From contig JAJYCS010000009.1 of NCBI GenBank assembly GCA_021778115.1, forward strand, positions 1 through 46,124: DNA of 46,124 nucleotides. The letters are read 5' to 3'. The first letter of the stretch is position 1; each line of letters opens with the position of its first letter. Positions 10,118 to 18,852 of this stretch are shown piece after piece. Below the pieces are notes generated by a model. That model was not told the DNA's origin, did no database searches, and saw nothing but the letters and a program-made list of their open reading frames with translations. Source of the DNA: Deltaproteobacteria bacterium. GTDB taxonomy: Bacteria; Desulfobacterota; Desulfuromonadia; Geobacterales; Pseudopelobacteraceae. The position numbers and the translations under genes were made by a program.

Positions 10118-11527
10118 TCAGGCGCAGGGGAGGCGGTCAGCGCCAAGCAGGGTAACGCGGATGCATCGTCCGGCGCCGGCATCGAGCAGCGCGTGGCGTG
10201 AACGGCGCAGCAGCGGCAGCCAGAGAGGGCAATCCTGCTGTACCAGCAATGGCAGATAGGGACGCAGATGGCGTGGCAGTTTGGCGTCAACCAGGATATC
10301 CCGCACCGTCTGACTGCCGGTCATACCGAGTGGCGCAATCCGGTCGGCAGGTTGGGCTGGACGCAACTGCCAGGGGAAGGGGGCCTGGCGGGGGTCGATA
10401 TAGCAGACCTGGGGCGGCAGCTGATGCCACGAGACGGGGGGCGCCGTCTCCTCAACCGCCACCTGCAGGCCGTTGCCCAGATCGAAGCAGCCTGGGCCGT
10501 TGATGGTCAGGGCGCGGGGATGGCGGGGGGTGAGCAGTTCCCGACGGCTCAGGCAGAGGCGGTCGTCGGTTAAAAATGCGATCACTCCCCGGGGAAGGTT
10601 TGCCCGGTTGCCGGTCTGTTCTCGAAGCAGTAGGCGGTCAACCGACAGGTAATGGGCCCGCTCAAACCGGCGGAGGTCGCCGCAGATGGCCGTAAGGGCA
10701 TGCCGATACAGGCGCAGCCGCAATGCCGGCGTTTGTCCCTGCAAGGGGGCCTTTGACAGGGCGACCCAGCCGTCACCGGCGGTTGCCAGCTGTAGCCAGG
10801 CGGTATGGGTGATCTGCCCCAGCAGCTGTGCCTCTTCCCCCAGAAGGTCGGCAGTCGCTGCCAGACGCGTGGCAATGGCCGGGTTATAGGTGGCAAGGAG
10901 CGGCAGGAGCTCATGGCGAATCCGGTTGCGGAGGAAGGAACGGTCCTGGTTGCTGGCATCTTCACGGAACGGAAGACACCGGTCGGCCAGGTGCGCCCGC
11001 AAGGTATCCCGCGTCAGGGCCAGCAGCGGACGGATGATCCCCCTGCCGTTGCTGGGGGGCATGGCGGAGAGGCCTGTCGTCCCGGCGCCCCGCAGAAGCC
11101 GGAGCAGCAGGGTCTCGGCCTGGTCGTCGGCATGGTGGGCCACCGCCACCGCCGCGGCGCCATACTGGCGCTGAAGCTCTTCAAAGTAGGCGTAGCGGGC
11201 CTGGCGTCCCGCCTCTTCTAGCGAAAGGGCCCGCTGACGGGCAAAAGCCCGCACATCCAGGCGGCGGACCAGGCAGGGCAGACCGTAACGCTCGGCCAGT
11301 GTCCTGACGAACCGCTCGTCTTCATCGCTCTCCCGTCCTCGCAGGAGGTGGTTCAGGTGGGCAACGACCAGCCGCAGCTCCAGGTGGGGCGCCGTTGCCA
11401 GCAGGTCCAGCAGGGCCACGGAGTCGGCACCGCCGGAGACGGCAACGATCAGGGTGTCGCCGGGCCGGCAGAGCTCCTGTTCGGCGAGGATTCGGGCGAT
11501 GCGGTGGGGGAGGGGGGCTGTCGGCAT
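10118..11527 (-). CDS. tilS: tRNA(Ile)-lysidine synthetase
   Basis: TilS converts C34 of the CAU-anticodon tRNA-Ile to lysidine so that it reads AUA. The 469-residue protein starts at the ATG at 11527 ([14 protein letters not shown]). It contains the N-type PP-loop [15 protein letters not shown] (SGGADS near residue 34), [11 protein letters not shown] and [19 protein letters not shown], all diagnostic. It is full-length, including the middle substrate-binding domain and the C-terminal TilS_C region, which ends about 10118. A longer reading frame continues upstream into corA and is not likely to be coding. It lies 8 bp after the corA stop and upstream of ftsH, the common tilS-ftsH order. Confidence 0.96.
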   Translation of the reverse strand: MPTAPLPHRIARILAEQELCRPGDTLIVAVSGGADSVALLDLLATAPHLELRLVVAHLNHLLRGRESDEDERFVRTLAERYGLPCLVRRLDVRAFARQRALSLEEAGRQARYAYFEELQRQYGAAAVAVAHHADDQAETLLLRLLRGAGTTGLSAMPPSNGRGIIRPLLALTRDTLRAHLADRCLPFREDASNQDRSFLRNRIRHELLPLLATYNPAIATRLAATADLLGEEAQLLGQITHTAWLQLATAGDGWVALSKAPLQGQTPALRLRLYRHALTAICGDLRRFERAHYLSVDRLLLREQTGNRANLPRGVIAFLTDDRLCLSRRELLTPRHPRALTINGPGCFDLGNGLQVAVEETAPPVSWHQLPPQVCYIDPRQAPFPWQLRPAQPADRIAPLGMTGSQTVRDILVDAKLPRHLRPYLPLLVQQDCPLWLPLLRRSRHALLDAGAGRCIRVTLLGADRLPCA

Positions 11528-11535
11528 AGGGGGCT

Positions 11536-12609
11536 CTACAGCCAGCGTTTGCGGCGGAAATAGGCGACCATCCCCAGGGCGAGGGCGATCATCACCAGCC
11601 AGACGTACAGATAGCCATGCTGCCACTGCAGTTCCGGCATATCCTTGAAGTTCATACCGTACAGGCCGACGATGAAGGTGAGCGGTAGAAAGACCGTGCC
11701 GACCAGGGTGAGAAACTTCATGATCTCGTTGGTCCGGTTGCTGATGCTGGATAGGTACAGATCGAGCATGCCCGACAAAAGGTCGCGGTAGGTCTCGATC
11801 GTATCGATGGCCTGGATGGTGTGATCGTAGACATCCCGCAGGTAGACCCGGGTCGGGGCGGTGATTAGGTCGTTGTCCCCCCGCTCCAGGAAGGAGAGCA
11901 CCTCCCGCAGCGGCCATACCGACTTGCGCAGGTAGATGACCTCCTTCTTCAGTTCGTTCAGCTGCACCAGTACCTGCGGGGTAGGGTGGAGCGCCACCAC
12001 TTCTTCAAGGTCGAGCAGCCGTTCGCCAAACCCCTCCAGTACGGTGAAGTAGTGGTCGACAATGGCGTCCAGCAGCCCGTAGGCCAGGTAGTCGGCCCCC
12101 TGTGACCGCAGGCGCCCCGTGCCGTGTCGCAGCCGGTCCCGGATGGTGCTGAAGGCGTCGCCGCTCAAGCCCTCCTGGAAGGTCAGGAGCCAGGTGCGGC
12201 CCAACACCAGGCTGAACTGCTCCGAAGAGAAATCGTTTTCCGGCTGTGGCCGCAGCAGCCGCATCACCAGAAACAGGTACTCCCCGTAATCCTCCACCTT
12301 CGGCCGCTGTACGGTGCTGACGATATCCTCCAGCACCAGGGGGTGCAGGTGGCGGCACTCGCCAACGGTGCGGATCGCCTCAACGTCATGGAGGCCTTCC
12401 ACGTTGATCCAGGTAACGCCGCTGCCCTCCGCAAGGGTGGCGCAATCAGGCTGCGGTGGGAGGCGGGTCTCCTGAAACGACCCTTCGTCGAACCGGAGCA
12501 GGGTGATCCCGGTCCCTGCCGGCGGGGTCTCGCCGATATGCACCAGGGCGCCGGGGGGGAGGCCGGTCTTGACGGCCCGATTTCTGAACAGCCGTGTGGT
12601 TCGCTTCAT
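11536..12609 (-). CDS. corA: CorA-family magnesium/cobalt transporter
   Basis: This 357-residue protein is an inner-membrane divalent cation channel of the CorA/MIT family. It has a large cytosolic N-terminal domain and two C-terminal membrane helices. The first helix ends in the YGMN selectivity signature (GMN at 318-320, in VGLYGMNFKDMPELQ). The second is YVWLVMIALALGMVAYF, followed by a positively charged KRWL-type end. The segment LRDVYDHTIQAIDTIETYRD is typical of the long stalk helix. It starts 2 bp after pfkA ends. A Mg2+ channel beside Mg-ATP-dependent kinases is suggestive, but the link is inference. Confidence 0.95.
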   Translation of the reverse strand: MKRTTRLFRNRAVKTGLPPGALVHIGETPPAGTGITLLRFDEGSFQETRLPPQPDCATLAEGSGVTWINVEGLHDVEAIRTVGECRHLHPLVLEDIVSTVQRPKVEDYGEYLFLVMRLLRPQPENDFSSEQFSLVLGRTWLLTFQEGLSGDAFSTIRDRLRHGTGRLRSQGADYLAYGLLDAIVDHYFTVLEGFGERLLDLEEVVALHPTPQVLVQLNELKKEVIYLRKSVWPLREVLSFLERGDNDLITAPTRVYLRDVYDHTIQAIDTIETYRDLLSGMLDLYLSSISNRTNEIMKFLTLVGTVFLPLTFIVGLYGMNFKDMPELQWQHGYLYVWLVMIALALGMVAYFRRKRWL

Positions 12610-12611
12610 GG

Positions 12612-13571
12612 TCAGATCCCCAACACCTCGGCCATCTTCAGGATCTCGTCCTGGGGGCGTTTCTCACCCCGGACCACCTCCTCCAGCAGGGTGGCCACCA
12701 GGGCATGGCAGGCGAGCCCCACCATCACCCCCGTGTTTCCCTCCAGCAGCAGTTCCACCGCCTTCTTGCCGAAACGACTCCCCAGCAGGCGGTCGAATAC
12801 CGTGGGGGAACCGCCCCGTTGATAGTGTCCCAGCACCGTCACCCGCACCTCGAAGCCGATGGCGTCCTTGATGGCGCCGGCCAGTTCATGGGCCTGACCG
12901 GCCCCCTCGGCCATGATGATCAGGGCATTGCTGCGCCCTTCCTGGTGTCGCTGGCGCAGTTGCCCGCACATCTCCGCCAGATCGAACTCCACCTCCGGCA
13001 CAATGGCAAACTCGGCGCCGGTGGCAACGGCCGCGGTGGAGGCCAGATAACCGGAGCCGCGCCCCATCACCTCAACGATGAAGGCCCGGTCGTGGGAGGA
13101 GGCGGTGTCCTTGATGCAGTCCACGGCGTAGATGATGTTGTTGAGGGCAGTGTCAACCCCCAGCGCCATGTCGGTAAACGGGATGTCGTTGTCGATGCTG
13201 GCCGGGATGCCGATCACCGGGAAACCCAGCCGGGCCAGGGCCAGGGCGCCGTTCAGGGAACCGTCGCCCCCCACCACGATCAGCCCCTCCACCCCTTCCC
13301 GCTGCAGGTTATCCAGGGCCTTGCGGCGTCCCTCCTCGGTGCGGAACTCCTGACTGCGGGCCGATTGGAGGAAGGTGCCGCCCCGCTGTAGGGTCCCCGC
13401 CACCGCCAGGGTATCCAGGGTAATGAAGTCGTTCCGGATCAGACCGGCGTACCCCTTGCGGTAGCCGATCATCTCAACGTTTTTTGAGATCGCAGTGCGG
13501 GCTGCGGCGCGGATGGTGGCGTTCATGCCGGAACAGTCGCCGCCGCTGGTCAGGATGGCCAGTCGTTTCAT
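12612..13571 (-). CDS. pfkA: ATP-dependent 6-phosphofructokinase
   Basis: PfkA phosphorylates fructose 6-phosphate in glycolysis. The 319-residue protein has the bacterial PfkA length and motifs: AILTSGGDCSGMNATIRA (residues 5-22), VVGGDGSLNGAL with Gly104, and ASIDNDIPFTDMALGVDTA with the catalytic Asp127. Glycine rather than aspartate at position 104 predicts ATP rather than pyrophosphate as phosphoryl donor. EVMGRGSGYLA is the substrate-binding MGR motif. The start has GAGGAG just upstream. This is one of two different phosphofructokinase genes within 4 kb; the other is at 15358-16452. Confidence 0.96.
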   Translation of the reverse strand: MKRLAILTSGGDCSGMNATIRAAARTAISKNVEMIGYRKGYAGLIRNDFITLDTLAVAGTLQRGGTFLQSARSQEFRTEEGRRKALDNLQREGVEGLIVVGGDGSLNGALALARLGFPVIGIPASIDNDIPFTDMALGVDTALNNIIYAVDCIKDTASSHDRAFIVEVMGRGSGYLASTAAVATGAEFAIVPEVEFDLAEMCGQLRQRHQEGRSNALIIMAEGAGQAHELAGAIKDAIGFEVRVTVLGHYQRGGSPTVFDRLLGSRFGKKAVELLLEGNTGVMVGLACHALVATLLEEVVRGEKRPQDEILKMAEVLGI

Positions 13572-13666
13572 GGCGTTCTCCTCATGTCGATAGGGACGTT
13601 TGATGCAAGTGATAATGTCGTGCCATGCAAGCAGGTTGCGTTGATTCTCTTTACCGGAGCAAAAGG

Positions 13667-13972
13667 TCAGTGCTGTTTAATGGCAGCGGTTCGTTGTCTT
13701 GTCACAAAACCGATGGTCAGACCGAACGGTGCAGCGATTTTATCCAGTGTCTCCAGGGTGGGATTGCCCCGGTCTCGTTCAATCTCCATCAACACCCTGG
13801 GGTATATCTTGAGTACCTTTTCCGCGTATTCCTTCTGGTTCATGCCAACAATACGCCGCATACGGCGTGTGGCCTGTCCCAGCGTCAGGCGGGCGGCTGC
13901 AAGATCGGCATAGAGCGCCTCTTTTTCAGCGCGGATCACTTCCGGTGTCCTGTTGGTACGCCTGGGCGGCAT
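13667..13972 (-). CDS. hipB: HipB-like Xre-family HTH antitoxin
   Basis: This is a 101-residue protein with a charged N-terminal region (about 1-43) and a Cro/C1-type helix-turn-helix spanning about 44-92 (MNQKEYAEKVLKIYPRVLME, then ERDRGNPTLETLDKIA). It lies 2 bp downstream of the HipA-like kinase gene and is almost certainly its cognate antitoxin and autorepressor. The order is toxin first, the reverse of E. coli hipB-hipA. The short C-terminal tail (TRQRTAAIKQH) could be the unstructured segment that proteases attack. The function comes from the family and the neighbour; the DNA target is inferred. Confidence 0.85.
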   Translation of the reverse strand: MPPRRTNRTPEVIRAEKEALYADLAAARLTLGQATRRMRRIVGMNQKEYAEKVLKIYPRVLMEIERDRGNPTLETLDKIAAPFGLTIGFVTRQRTAAIKQH

Positions 13973-13974
13973 GG

Positions 13975-15255
13975 CTATCCCCTTACGGCCCGCAGATCAG
14001 CGGCAATTTCATCGCAACGCTGGGTTAGTCTCTCAATGACGGCATCTTCCACACCACAGGTCAGCATGGTTTCAGGCAAACGGGCAATTGCATCCGCATC
14101 GCGGCGTAACGTGCTGCGGAGTACCTCTACATCAGCATATTCGGCCAGTGAGACGATGATAGCGTCCCAGTCGGGACGTCCAATGGTTGCTTCAAGCTTG
14201 TTGTCCCAGCGGGAGTTTCGCGGTATCCCCTCCGGGTCAAGAAACATTGGCGCAAAATCATATAATGGGGTGAGTTGTACCCTGCCGTCAGCCAGCTTGA
14301 ATAGCGCAGTGTTACGCCCGTGGTTGTCGGTATTGCGCAGGGCGCAGTTGAGTATGTCGCGGCGGAGATATTCGGTGATTTCAGTCTGTGGCTGACTGGC
14401 GTGGCGGGCAATGGTTGCGCAAAAGAGACCGTGGTCTCCCCGTTTACCGAACTCGGCAACTCCTGAGGCTGATGAAAGGCTTTCAAAGCCGTGTCGCTGC
14501 ACTCCGGCATCGGTAACGGTACGGTCAAAACGGGGGATGAACAGGGTGTCGTTGCAGAACTCAAGCGGTTGAGCAACCCGCAGGCCAAAACGACGAGCTA
14601 CCTCAAGGTAGGGGGCCTCGTTGCGCAACACGGTCCGGTCGGCATCGCTCCTGCCGCGAGGAAATTTTATCAGCCAACAGTCCAGCAACTCGTTATCCGG
14701 CAGGCTTCCGTCCGGGTGCCAGCGCTGATTGCGGTCACGACAGACCAGAAACTTGGGGGCATCTCCCTGCACATCGGTTGCGCCGGTTACCACTGCTCCC
14801 CTTTGCTCGGCATATTCAATGAAATCGGCATGTCGGGCGACAATCTCGTCCCGGCTGAAACCGGGATGCCGCTGCCCAGCCAGCGGGATTACCGCCTCTG
14901 CAATACGTATATTACCGGGAGGGTTGCCGCTTCCCCTACAGAGCAGCTCCCAATCGGCGTCGGCGTTATCTTGGCGTTCCAGACGCCGTAGCCAGACCCT
15001 GCGGCCTGCGCCGGACGGCATGATATCAAGTAAAAATGCCGGCCAACGATCACTTCTGAATAGTTCGAAAGAAACCGGGTAATTAAGTCCGGTACGCCAT
15101 TGGGGTGGGTTGTCCAGTCGGTCTACCGCGTAGTCAATGTCGTATTCAAATACGCCGCTTCCGGCAATGCCCAACCCCAGGGCGCTTTTGTCGGGTGAAA
15201 AGCGGCCCGCCGTTTGCCAGCGATAGTCGATATAGAGTTCAATAGTGACATTCAT
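13975..15255 (-). CDS. hipA: HipA-family serine/threonine kinase toxin (YjjJ-like)
   Basis: This 426-residue protein has the HipA kinase fold. The conserved positions are the ATP-binding lysine in WLIKFPRG (Lys197), the FDR segment (243-245), the catalytic loop CALRNTDNHGRN (Asp310, Asn315) and the metal-binding aspartate in LTPLYDFAP (Asp333). The Gly-rich loop region reads VVTGATDVQGDAPKF, closer to the E. coli YjjJ/HipH branch than to HipA, and lacks the serine that E. coli HipA autophosphorylates. HipA toxins phosphorylate aminoacyl-tRNA synthetases or related targets and slow growth; the target here is unknown. The module looks lower in GC than its neighbours and sits between two pfk genes, consistent with acquisition. 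Confidence 0.88.
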   Translation of the reverse strand: MNVTIELYIDYRWQTAGRFSPDKSALGLGIAGSGVFEYDIDYAVDRLDNPPQWRTGLNYPVSFELFRSDRWPAFLLDIMPSGAGRRVWLRRLERQDNADADWELLCRGSGNPPGNIRIAEAVIPLAGQRHPGFSRDEIVARHADFIEYAEQRGAVVTGATDVQGDAPKFLVCRDRNQRWHPDGSLPDNELLDCWLIKFPRGRSDADRTVLRNEAPYLEVARRFGLRVAQPLEFCNDTLFIPRFDRTVTDAGVQRHGFESLSSASGVAEFGKRGDHGLFCATIARHASQPQTEITEYLRRDILNCALRNTDNHGRNTALFKLADGRVQLTPLYDFAPMFLDPEGIPRNSRWDNKLEATIGRPDWDAIIVSLAEYADVEVLRSTLRRDADAIARLPETMLTCGVEDAVIERLTQRCDEIAADLRAVRG

Positions 15256-15263
15256 AGATAGTT

Positions 15264-15314
15264 ATTTTAATAGCATGTTTACCGTTGTATGTCGATAATT
15301 ATTGCTATTAAAAT
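15264..15314 (-). promoter_or_regulatory. 12-bp perfect inverted repeat upstream of hipA (probable operator)
   Basis: The arms ATTTTAATAGCA (15264-15275) and TGCTATTAAAAT (15303-15314) are perfect inverted copies separated by 27 bp. They lie 9-59 bases upstream of the hipA ATG in an AT-rich gap of 102 bp. This is where the hipA-hipB promoter must lie. The most likely reading is a pair of operator half-sites bound by the HipB-like repressor for autoregulation. Several TATAAT-like hexamers occur between and beside the arms, so I do not assign exact promoter boxes. Confidence 0.6.
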
Positions 15315-15357
15315 GGCTAAACATAAATAAAGTACGATTCAAAGTGGGATTAGTTGT

Positions 15358-16452
15358 TCAATCCCCAAAGCAGATCCCGATATCCCTGGCTGTCAGCACC
15401 GTATCGCCGTTGATGTCCACCCGTTTCTTGATCCCCAGGGCCTCACCCAGCGGCACCAGGGCGATATCGGGCGATTTGAGTGCCACCATATGGTCGAAGG
15501 TGCCCATTTCAATCGCCCGCACCGCGGCTGCGCCGAAACGCAGTGACAGCAGGCGGTCGAAGGTGGTGGGGGAGCCGCCCCGCTGCAGATGCCCCAGCAC
15601 CAGCGAGCGGGTGTCCTTGCCGGTGCGCTGGTTAATCTCCTTGGCCACATACTCGGCAATGCCGCCCAGCACCACATGCTGGCGGCCGTCTACCGCCTCC
15701 CCCTTGATGATCACGTCGCCCCCCTTGGGTATGGCCCCTTCGGCCACCACCACAATGGCGTACTTGCGGCCATTCAGCTCGTTTTCCATCAGTTTGTCGC
15801 AGATCTTTTCAAGATCAAAGGGGATCTCCGGGATCAGGATCACATCGGCATTGCCGGAGATGCCGCTGTTCAAGGCGATGAACCCGGCATTACGGCCCAT
15901 TACCTCCACCACCATTACCCGATCGTGGGACTTGGCCGTGGAGTGCAGCCGGTCGATCGCTTCGGTGGCGATGTTGACCGCCGTATCGAAACCAAAGGTA
16001 ATCACGGTGCCGCCCATGTCGTTGTCAATGGTCTTGGGCACCCCCACCACCGGCATTCCCTTTTCGGCGAAGCGGTGGGCGATCTCCAGGCTGCCGTCCC
16101 CCCCCACCGCCACCAGGGCGTCGAAGCGCAGGCGGCGGAAGTTGTCCATGACCTTGTCCGACAGATCACGCTGCTCACACTCGCCAGCAGCATTACAGAC
16201 CTGCATCATGAAGGGGTTGCCCTTGTTGGTGGTACCCAGGATGGTGCCGCCCACGCTGGCAATACCGTCCACCTTGTCCGGGGTGAGGTGGATGATCTCA
16301 TCGGTGTTCAACAGCCCGGCATAACCGGATTTGATACCGTAGACCTCCCACTGGCGGTTGTAGGCGGCCATGGTGACCGCCTCGATCACCGCGTTTAAGC
16401 CGGGGGCATCACCGCCGCCGGTGTTGATGCAGATCTTCATCCGCTTGGACAT
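15358..16452 (-). CDS. 6-phosphofructokinase, group III / PPi-PFK-like subfamily
   Basis: This 364-residue phosphofructokinase differs clearly from the PfkA at 12612-13571. It has CINTGGGDAPGLNAVIEA at the N-terminus, VAVGGDGSLEIAHRFAEKG (Gly120 at the ATP-type position), VPKTIDNDMGGTVITFGFDTA with Lys140 before the catalytic Asp143, and EVMGRNAGFIALN. The PKTIDND lysine is typical of the PPi and group III lineage, while glycine 120 favours ATP, so the phosphoryl donor cannot be fixed from sequence. It lies 27 bp downstream of the CHAT lipoprotein gene and is probably cotranscribed with it. It ends 102 bp upstream of hipA. Confidence 0.93.
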   Translation of the reverse strand: MSKRMKICINTGGGDAPGLNAVIEAVTMAAYNRQWEVYGIKSGYAGLLNTDEIIHLTPDKVDGIASVGGTILGTTNKGNPFMMQVCNAAGECEQRDLSDKVMDNFRRLRFDALVAVGGDGSLEIAHRFAEKGMPVVGVPKTIDNDMGGTVITFGFDTAVNIATEAIDRLHSTAKSHDRVMVVEVMGRNAGFIALNSGISGNADVILIPEIPFDLEKICDKLMENELNGRKYAIVVVAEGAIPKGGDVIIKGEAVDGRQHVVLGGIAEYVAKEINQRTGKDTRSLVLGHLQRGGSPTTFDRLLSLRFGAAAVRAIEMGTFDHMVALKSPDIALVPLGEALGIKKRVDINGDTVLTARDIGICFGD

Positions 16453-16479
16453 GCTGACCTCCGGTTCTGTTTCGTGCTT

Positions 16480-18798
16480 TTAATCCGCCGCGCCGGTCAG
16501 CTGGAAGGCCGCCCAGTAGAACGGGTGGGGGTATTTTTTCATGATCATACGCTGCGCCTGGGCCAGGGCCTGGGCCTTGTCCATCCGGGAGAGGTTTTGA
16601 TACAAGGCCACCATCATATCCCGGGTTGCCAGATCATCGACCTTCCAGAGGCTGGCAACGATGCTGCGGGCGCCAGCATACAGGAAGCCGCGGGTAAATC
16701 CCAGCAGATCATCCCCATTCGCCACCGTACTGAGTGCGGTATCACAGGCGCTTAAGGTCACCATATCGGCGTTCAGATGCAGCCGGTACAGGTCGGCGGC
16801 GCGGAGCAGACCATCGTTGCCAGGGGTCGGCGCCAAGAGTAGCGCCGAATCCAGAGGCTTCAGGGGATCAAACAGCCCATGGGCCGCTATATGCAGGCGC
16901 CTGAACAACCCTTCATTATTGATGATGGAGGCGATCGTCGCCTGAGCGCCCAACAGCATCGTTGACCCTGGCAGGATTTCCGCCAGGGCCCGGGCCTCTT
17001 CTTCTGCATGCTGCAGGGATAGGCGGTGGTCCCCCTGCTCAGGGTTGCCGAGGATCAGGGCCGGTATGGGCCAGGGCCCCCGCGCCGGGTGCAGATATTT
17101 CGTGATCCCGGCTGCGGGCAGTATCCGCAGGGTATGCCGGTCGATGAACCAGGAACCATCGGCGGCCTGCAGCGCATTGAAGGGGAGGTAATGGAGCAGG
17201 CCGTGGGGGACAATCACCACCTTGGCGGTGAGCATGTCGGCAACCGGCGCGATCAGGCGGGTATAGAGCTCCCTCGACGGTTGCAGGTAGCCGGTTGTAC
17301 GGGGATCGGCGAGCTGTTCCCGGAAGCCCTGTATCCTGGCGTCGAGGTTGTCCAGCTGGATGCTCCTCCCGCGGACTGTGGTGGGAGTGACGACGAAGAC
17401 GTACCAGTGCCGGCCTGAACCGTAGTACTCCAGCAGCGTCTCGTCGCTGGCCAGGGTGCGCTGTATCTCCTGCAGCGTGGTGTCAGTGACGGAGACCAGC
17501 GAGGCGAACTCGGGCGCTTCACGGGTGAGCTGCTGCTTCAGGGCCACGACGAGGCCTCTGGTGGCGGGTGGTGGCGTGGTGGTGCCGGTATCGGGGATGA
17601 TGGTCATATTCCGCTCAGCCTGGGCCATGGTGCTGAACGTCGCGTGGGCCGGTCCCGCGTTGGCCGTCTTGATGGTGATGCTGCCGGCTGAGGCGAGCAG
17701 GTCAACCAAGGCCCTGCTCTTGGCCCGTTCCGCATATTCAAACGCCTGCCCGACCTTGTTGGAGGCCATCAGCAGACGCACCAGCTCCTGATAGATGGCC
17801 TGCTTGTCCCCAACAAAGCCTATTCTGCCCGCTTCCGAGGCGATTGAGGAGCGCTGCTCCTCGACGACCGCTACCGCCTCCTTCAGCAGTCGTTCCGCCT
17901 GGGTGTCGTCACCCTCCCTGCTGGCTATTCTGGCCCGGTCCAGCAGCACCTGCCAGTATATGCCGCCAATCTCTTTGATGCGGGGGTGCTGTAACAGCTG
18001 GTCATAGCCCTGTTTGGCCTGCTGCAGCGCTCCGGTTTCAAACAGCGCCTTGGTTTCCATAAAGAACCGGGGGAGTTCCTGATAGGTCTGGTCGTAGAGG
18101 GAGGTGATGAGTCCAGTGACCTTTGCCTGCGGATTTTGGAGGGCCGCCAGCGCCTGGGCGTAGTTCTTCAGTGCCATATTGATTCTGGCGATGGCGACAT
18201 ACTTCTCCGGTCCCATGATCTCGGAGGAACCGACCGGCAGCCGCTGCAGCGTGCTGAGCCAGTTCAGCGCTTCAGACCGGTTGCCCTGCAACGCCTGGGC
18301 GACACCGGCTATCTCCGTAATCTGGATCAGTTGCGAGCGGAACCAGCCGTTGCTGCGTCCGGCCGGGGTGTCGATCAGGCGGTATGCCTCGGTTGCAGAT
18401 TGGACCGCCTGGTCGTAAGCGCCTTGATCGAGCGCAACGTATCCCCGCATGATCTGGGGATAGGGGAGCAGATTTCCCCCGAAAAAGCTCGTCTCCCCCT
18501 GGTTAATCTGCTTTTGCAGTAGTTGGACCGTGTTCAGGCAGCGTTGATAGTCGCGGACTTCGTAGTAGGCGCCGCTCAGGATGAACAGATCAAACGCCGA
18601 GAGGGAGACGCTGTGATCAAGCTGCGGTTGCAGAGTCCTGATGATGGCGTGGTGCTGTTTCTTCTGGGCCATGGAGCTGATCTTGATGGCCTCCAGCATC
18701 CCCCCGGTGCAGCCGGAAAGCGTTAGGCAGGCCGTCAGGATGATGGCGATCAGTCGTGACGTGTGAAGTCCAAAAGGGGGCTTGTTCATGTTAAGCAC
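16480..18798 (-). CDS. TPR-like lipoprotein with C-terminal CHAT protease domain
   Basis: This protein of about 772 residues has a signal peptide ending in a lipobox (LTLSGC), so it should be lipid-anchored outside the cytoplasmic membrane. A long alpha-helical region of TPR type follows (about 40-350; for example ALDQGAYDQAVQSATEAYRL). The CHAT domain (about 490-770) has the catalytic histidine in HIAAHGLFDP (His640) and cysteine in MVTLSACDTAL (Cys685), plus the usual GARSIVASLW. CHAT domains are caspase-like clan CD proteases. Both catalytic residues are present, so activity is plausible. The start is GTG at 18798 or ATG at 18789; neither has a strong ribosome binding site. Substrate and trigger are unknown. 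Confidence 0.92.
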   Translation of the reverse strand: MLNMNKPPFGLHTSRLIAIILTACLTLSGCTGGMLEAIKISSMAQKKQHHAIIRTLQPQLDHSVSLSAFDLFILSGAYYEVRDYQRCLNTVQLLQKQINQGETSFFGGNLLPYPQIMRGYVALDQGAYDQAVQSATEAYRLIDTPAGRSNGWFRSQLIQITEIAGVAQALQGNRSEALNWLSTLQRLPVGSSEIMGPEKYVAIARINMALKNYAQALAALQNPQAKVTGLITSLYDQTYQELPRFFMETKALFETGALQQAKQGYDQLLQHPRIKEIGGIYWQVLLDRARIASREGDDTQAERLLKEAVAVVEEQRSSIASEAGRIGFVGDKQAIYQELVRLLMASNKVGQAFEYAERAKSRALVDLLASAGSITIKTANAGPAHATFSTMAQAERNMTIIPDTGTTTPPPATRGLVVALKQQLTREAPEFASLVSVTDTTLQEIQRTLASDETLLEYYGSGRHWYVFVVTPTTVRGRSIQLDNLDARIQGFREQLADPRTTGYLQPSRELYTRLIAPVADMLTAKVVIVPHGLLHYLPFNALQAADGSWFIDRHTLRILPAAGITKYLHPARGPWPIPALILGNPEQGDHRLSLQHAEEEARALAEILPGSTMLLGAQATIASIINNEGLFRRLHIAAHGLFDPLKPLDSALLLAPTPGNDGLLRAADLYRLHLNADMVTLSACDTALSTVANGDDLLGFTRGFLYAGARSIVASLWKVDDLATRDMMVALYQNLSRMDKAQALAQAQRMIMKKYPHPFYWAAFQLTGAAD

Positions 18799-18852
18799 CG
18801 CGATGTTTCTTATGAAATCGAGCAGTCACCATAGTGAAGAAGGGGCCCCGTT

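Noticed and set aside
11528-11917. N-terminal extension of tilS by 130 codons
   Set aside because: It lies entirely within corA in another frame. The ATG at 11527 starts the normal TilS N-terminus.
13572-15357. hipA-hipB as part of a mobile element
   Set aside because: No transposase, integrase or flanking direct repeats or terminal inverted repeats were seen; only the operator-like repeat upstream of hipA was found.
18842-18849. GGGGCCCC palindrome just after the 41-codon ORF as a possible terminator
   Set aside because: It is only 8 bp with no loop and no T tract on the leftward strand, so it cannot work as an intrinsic terminator.
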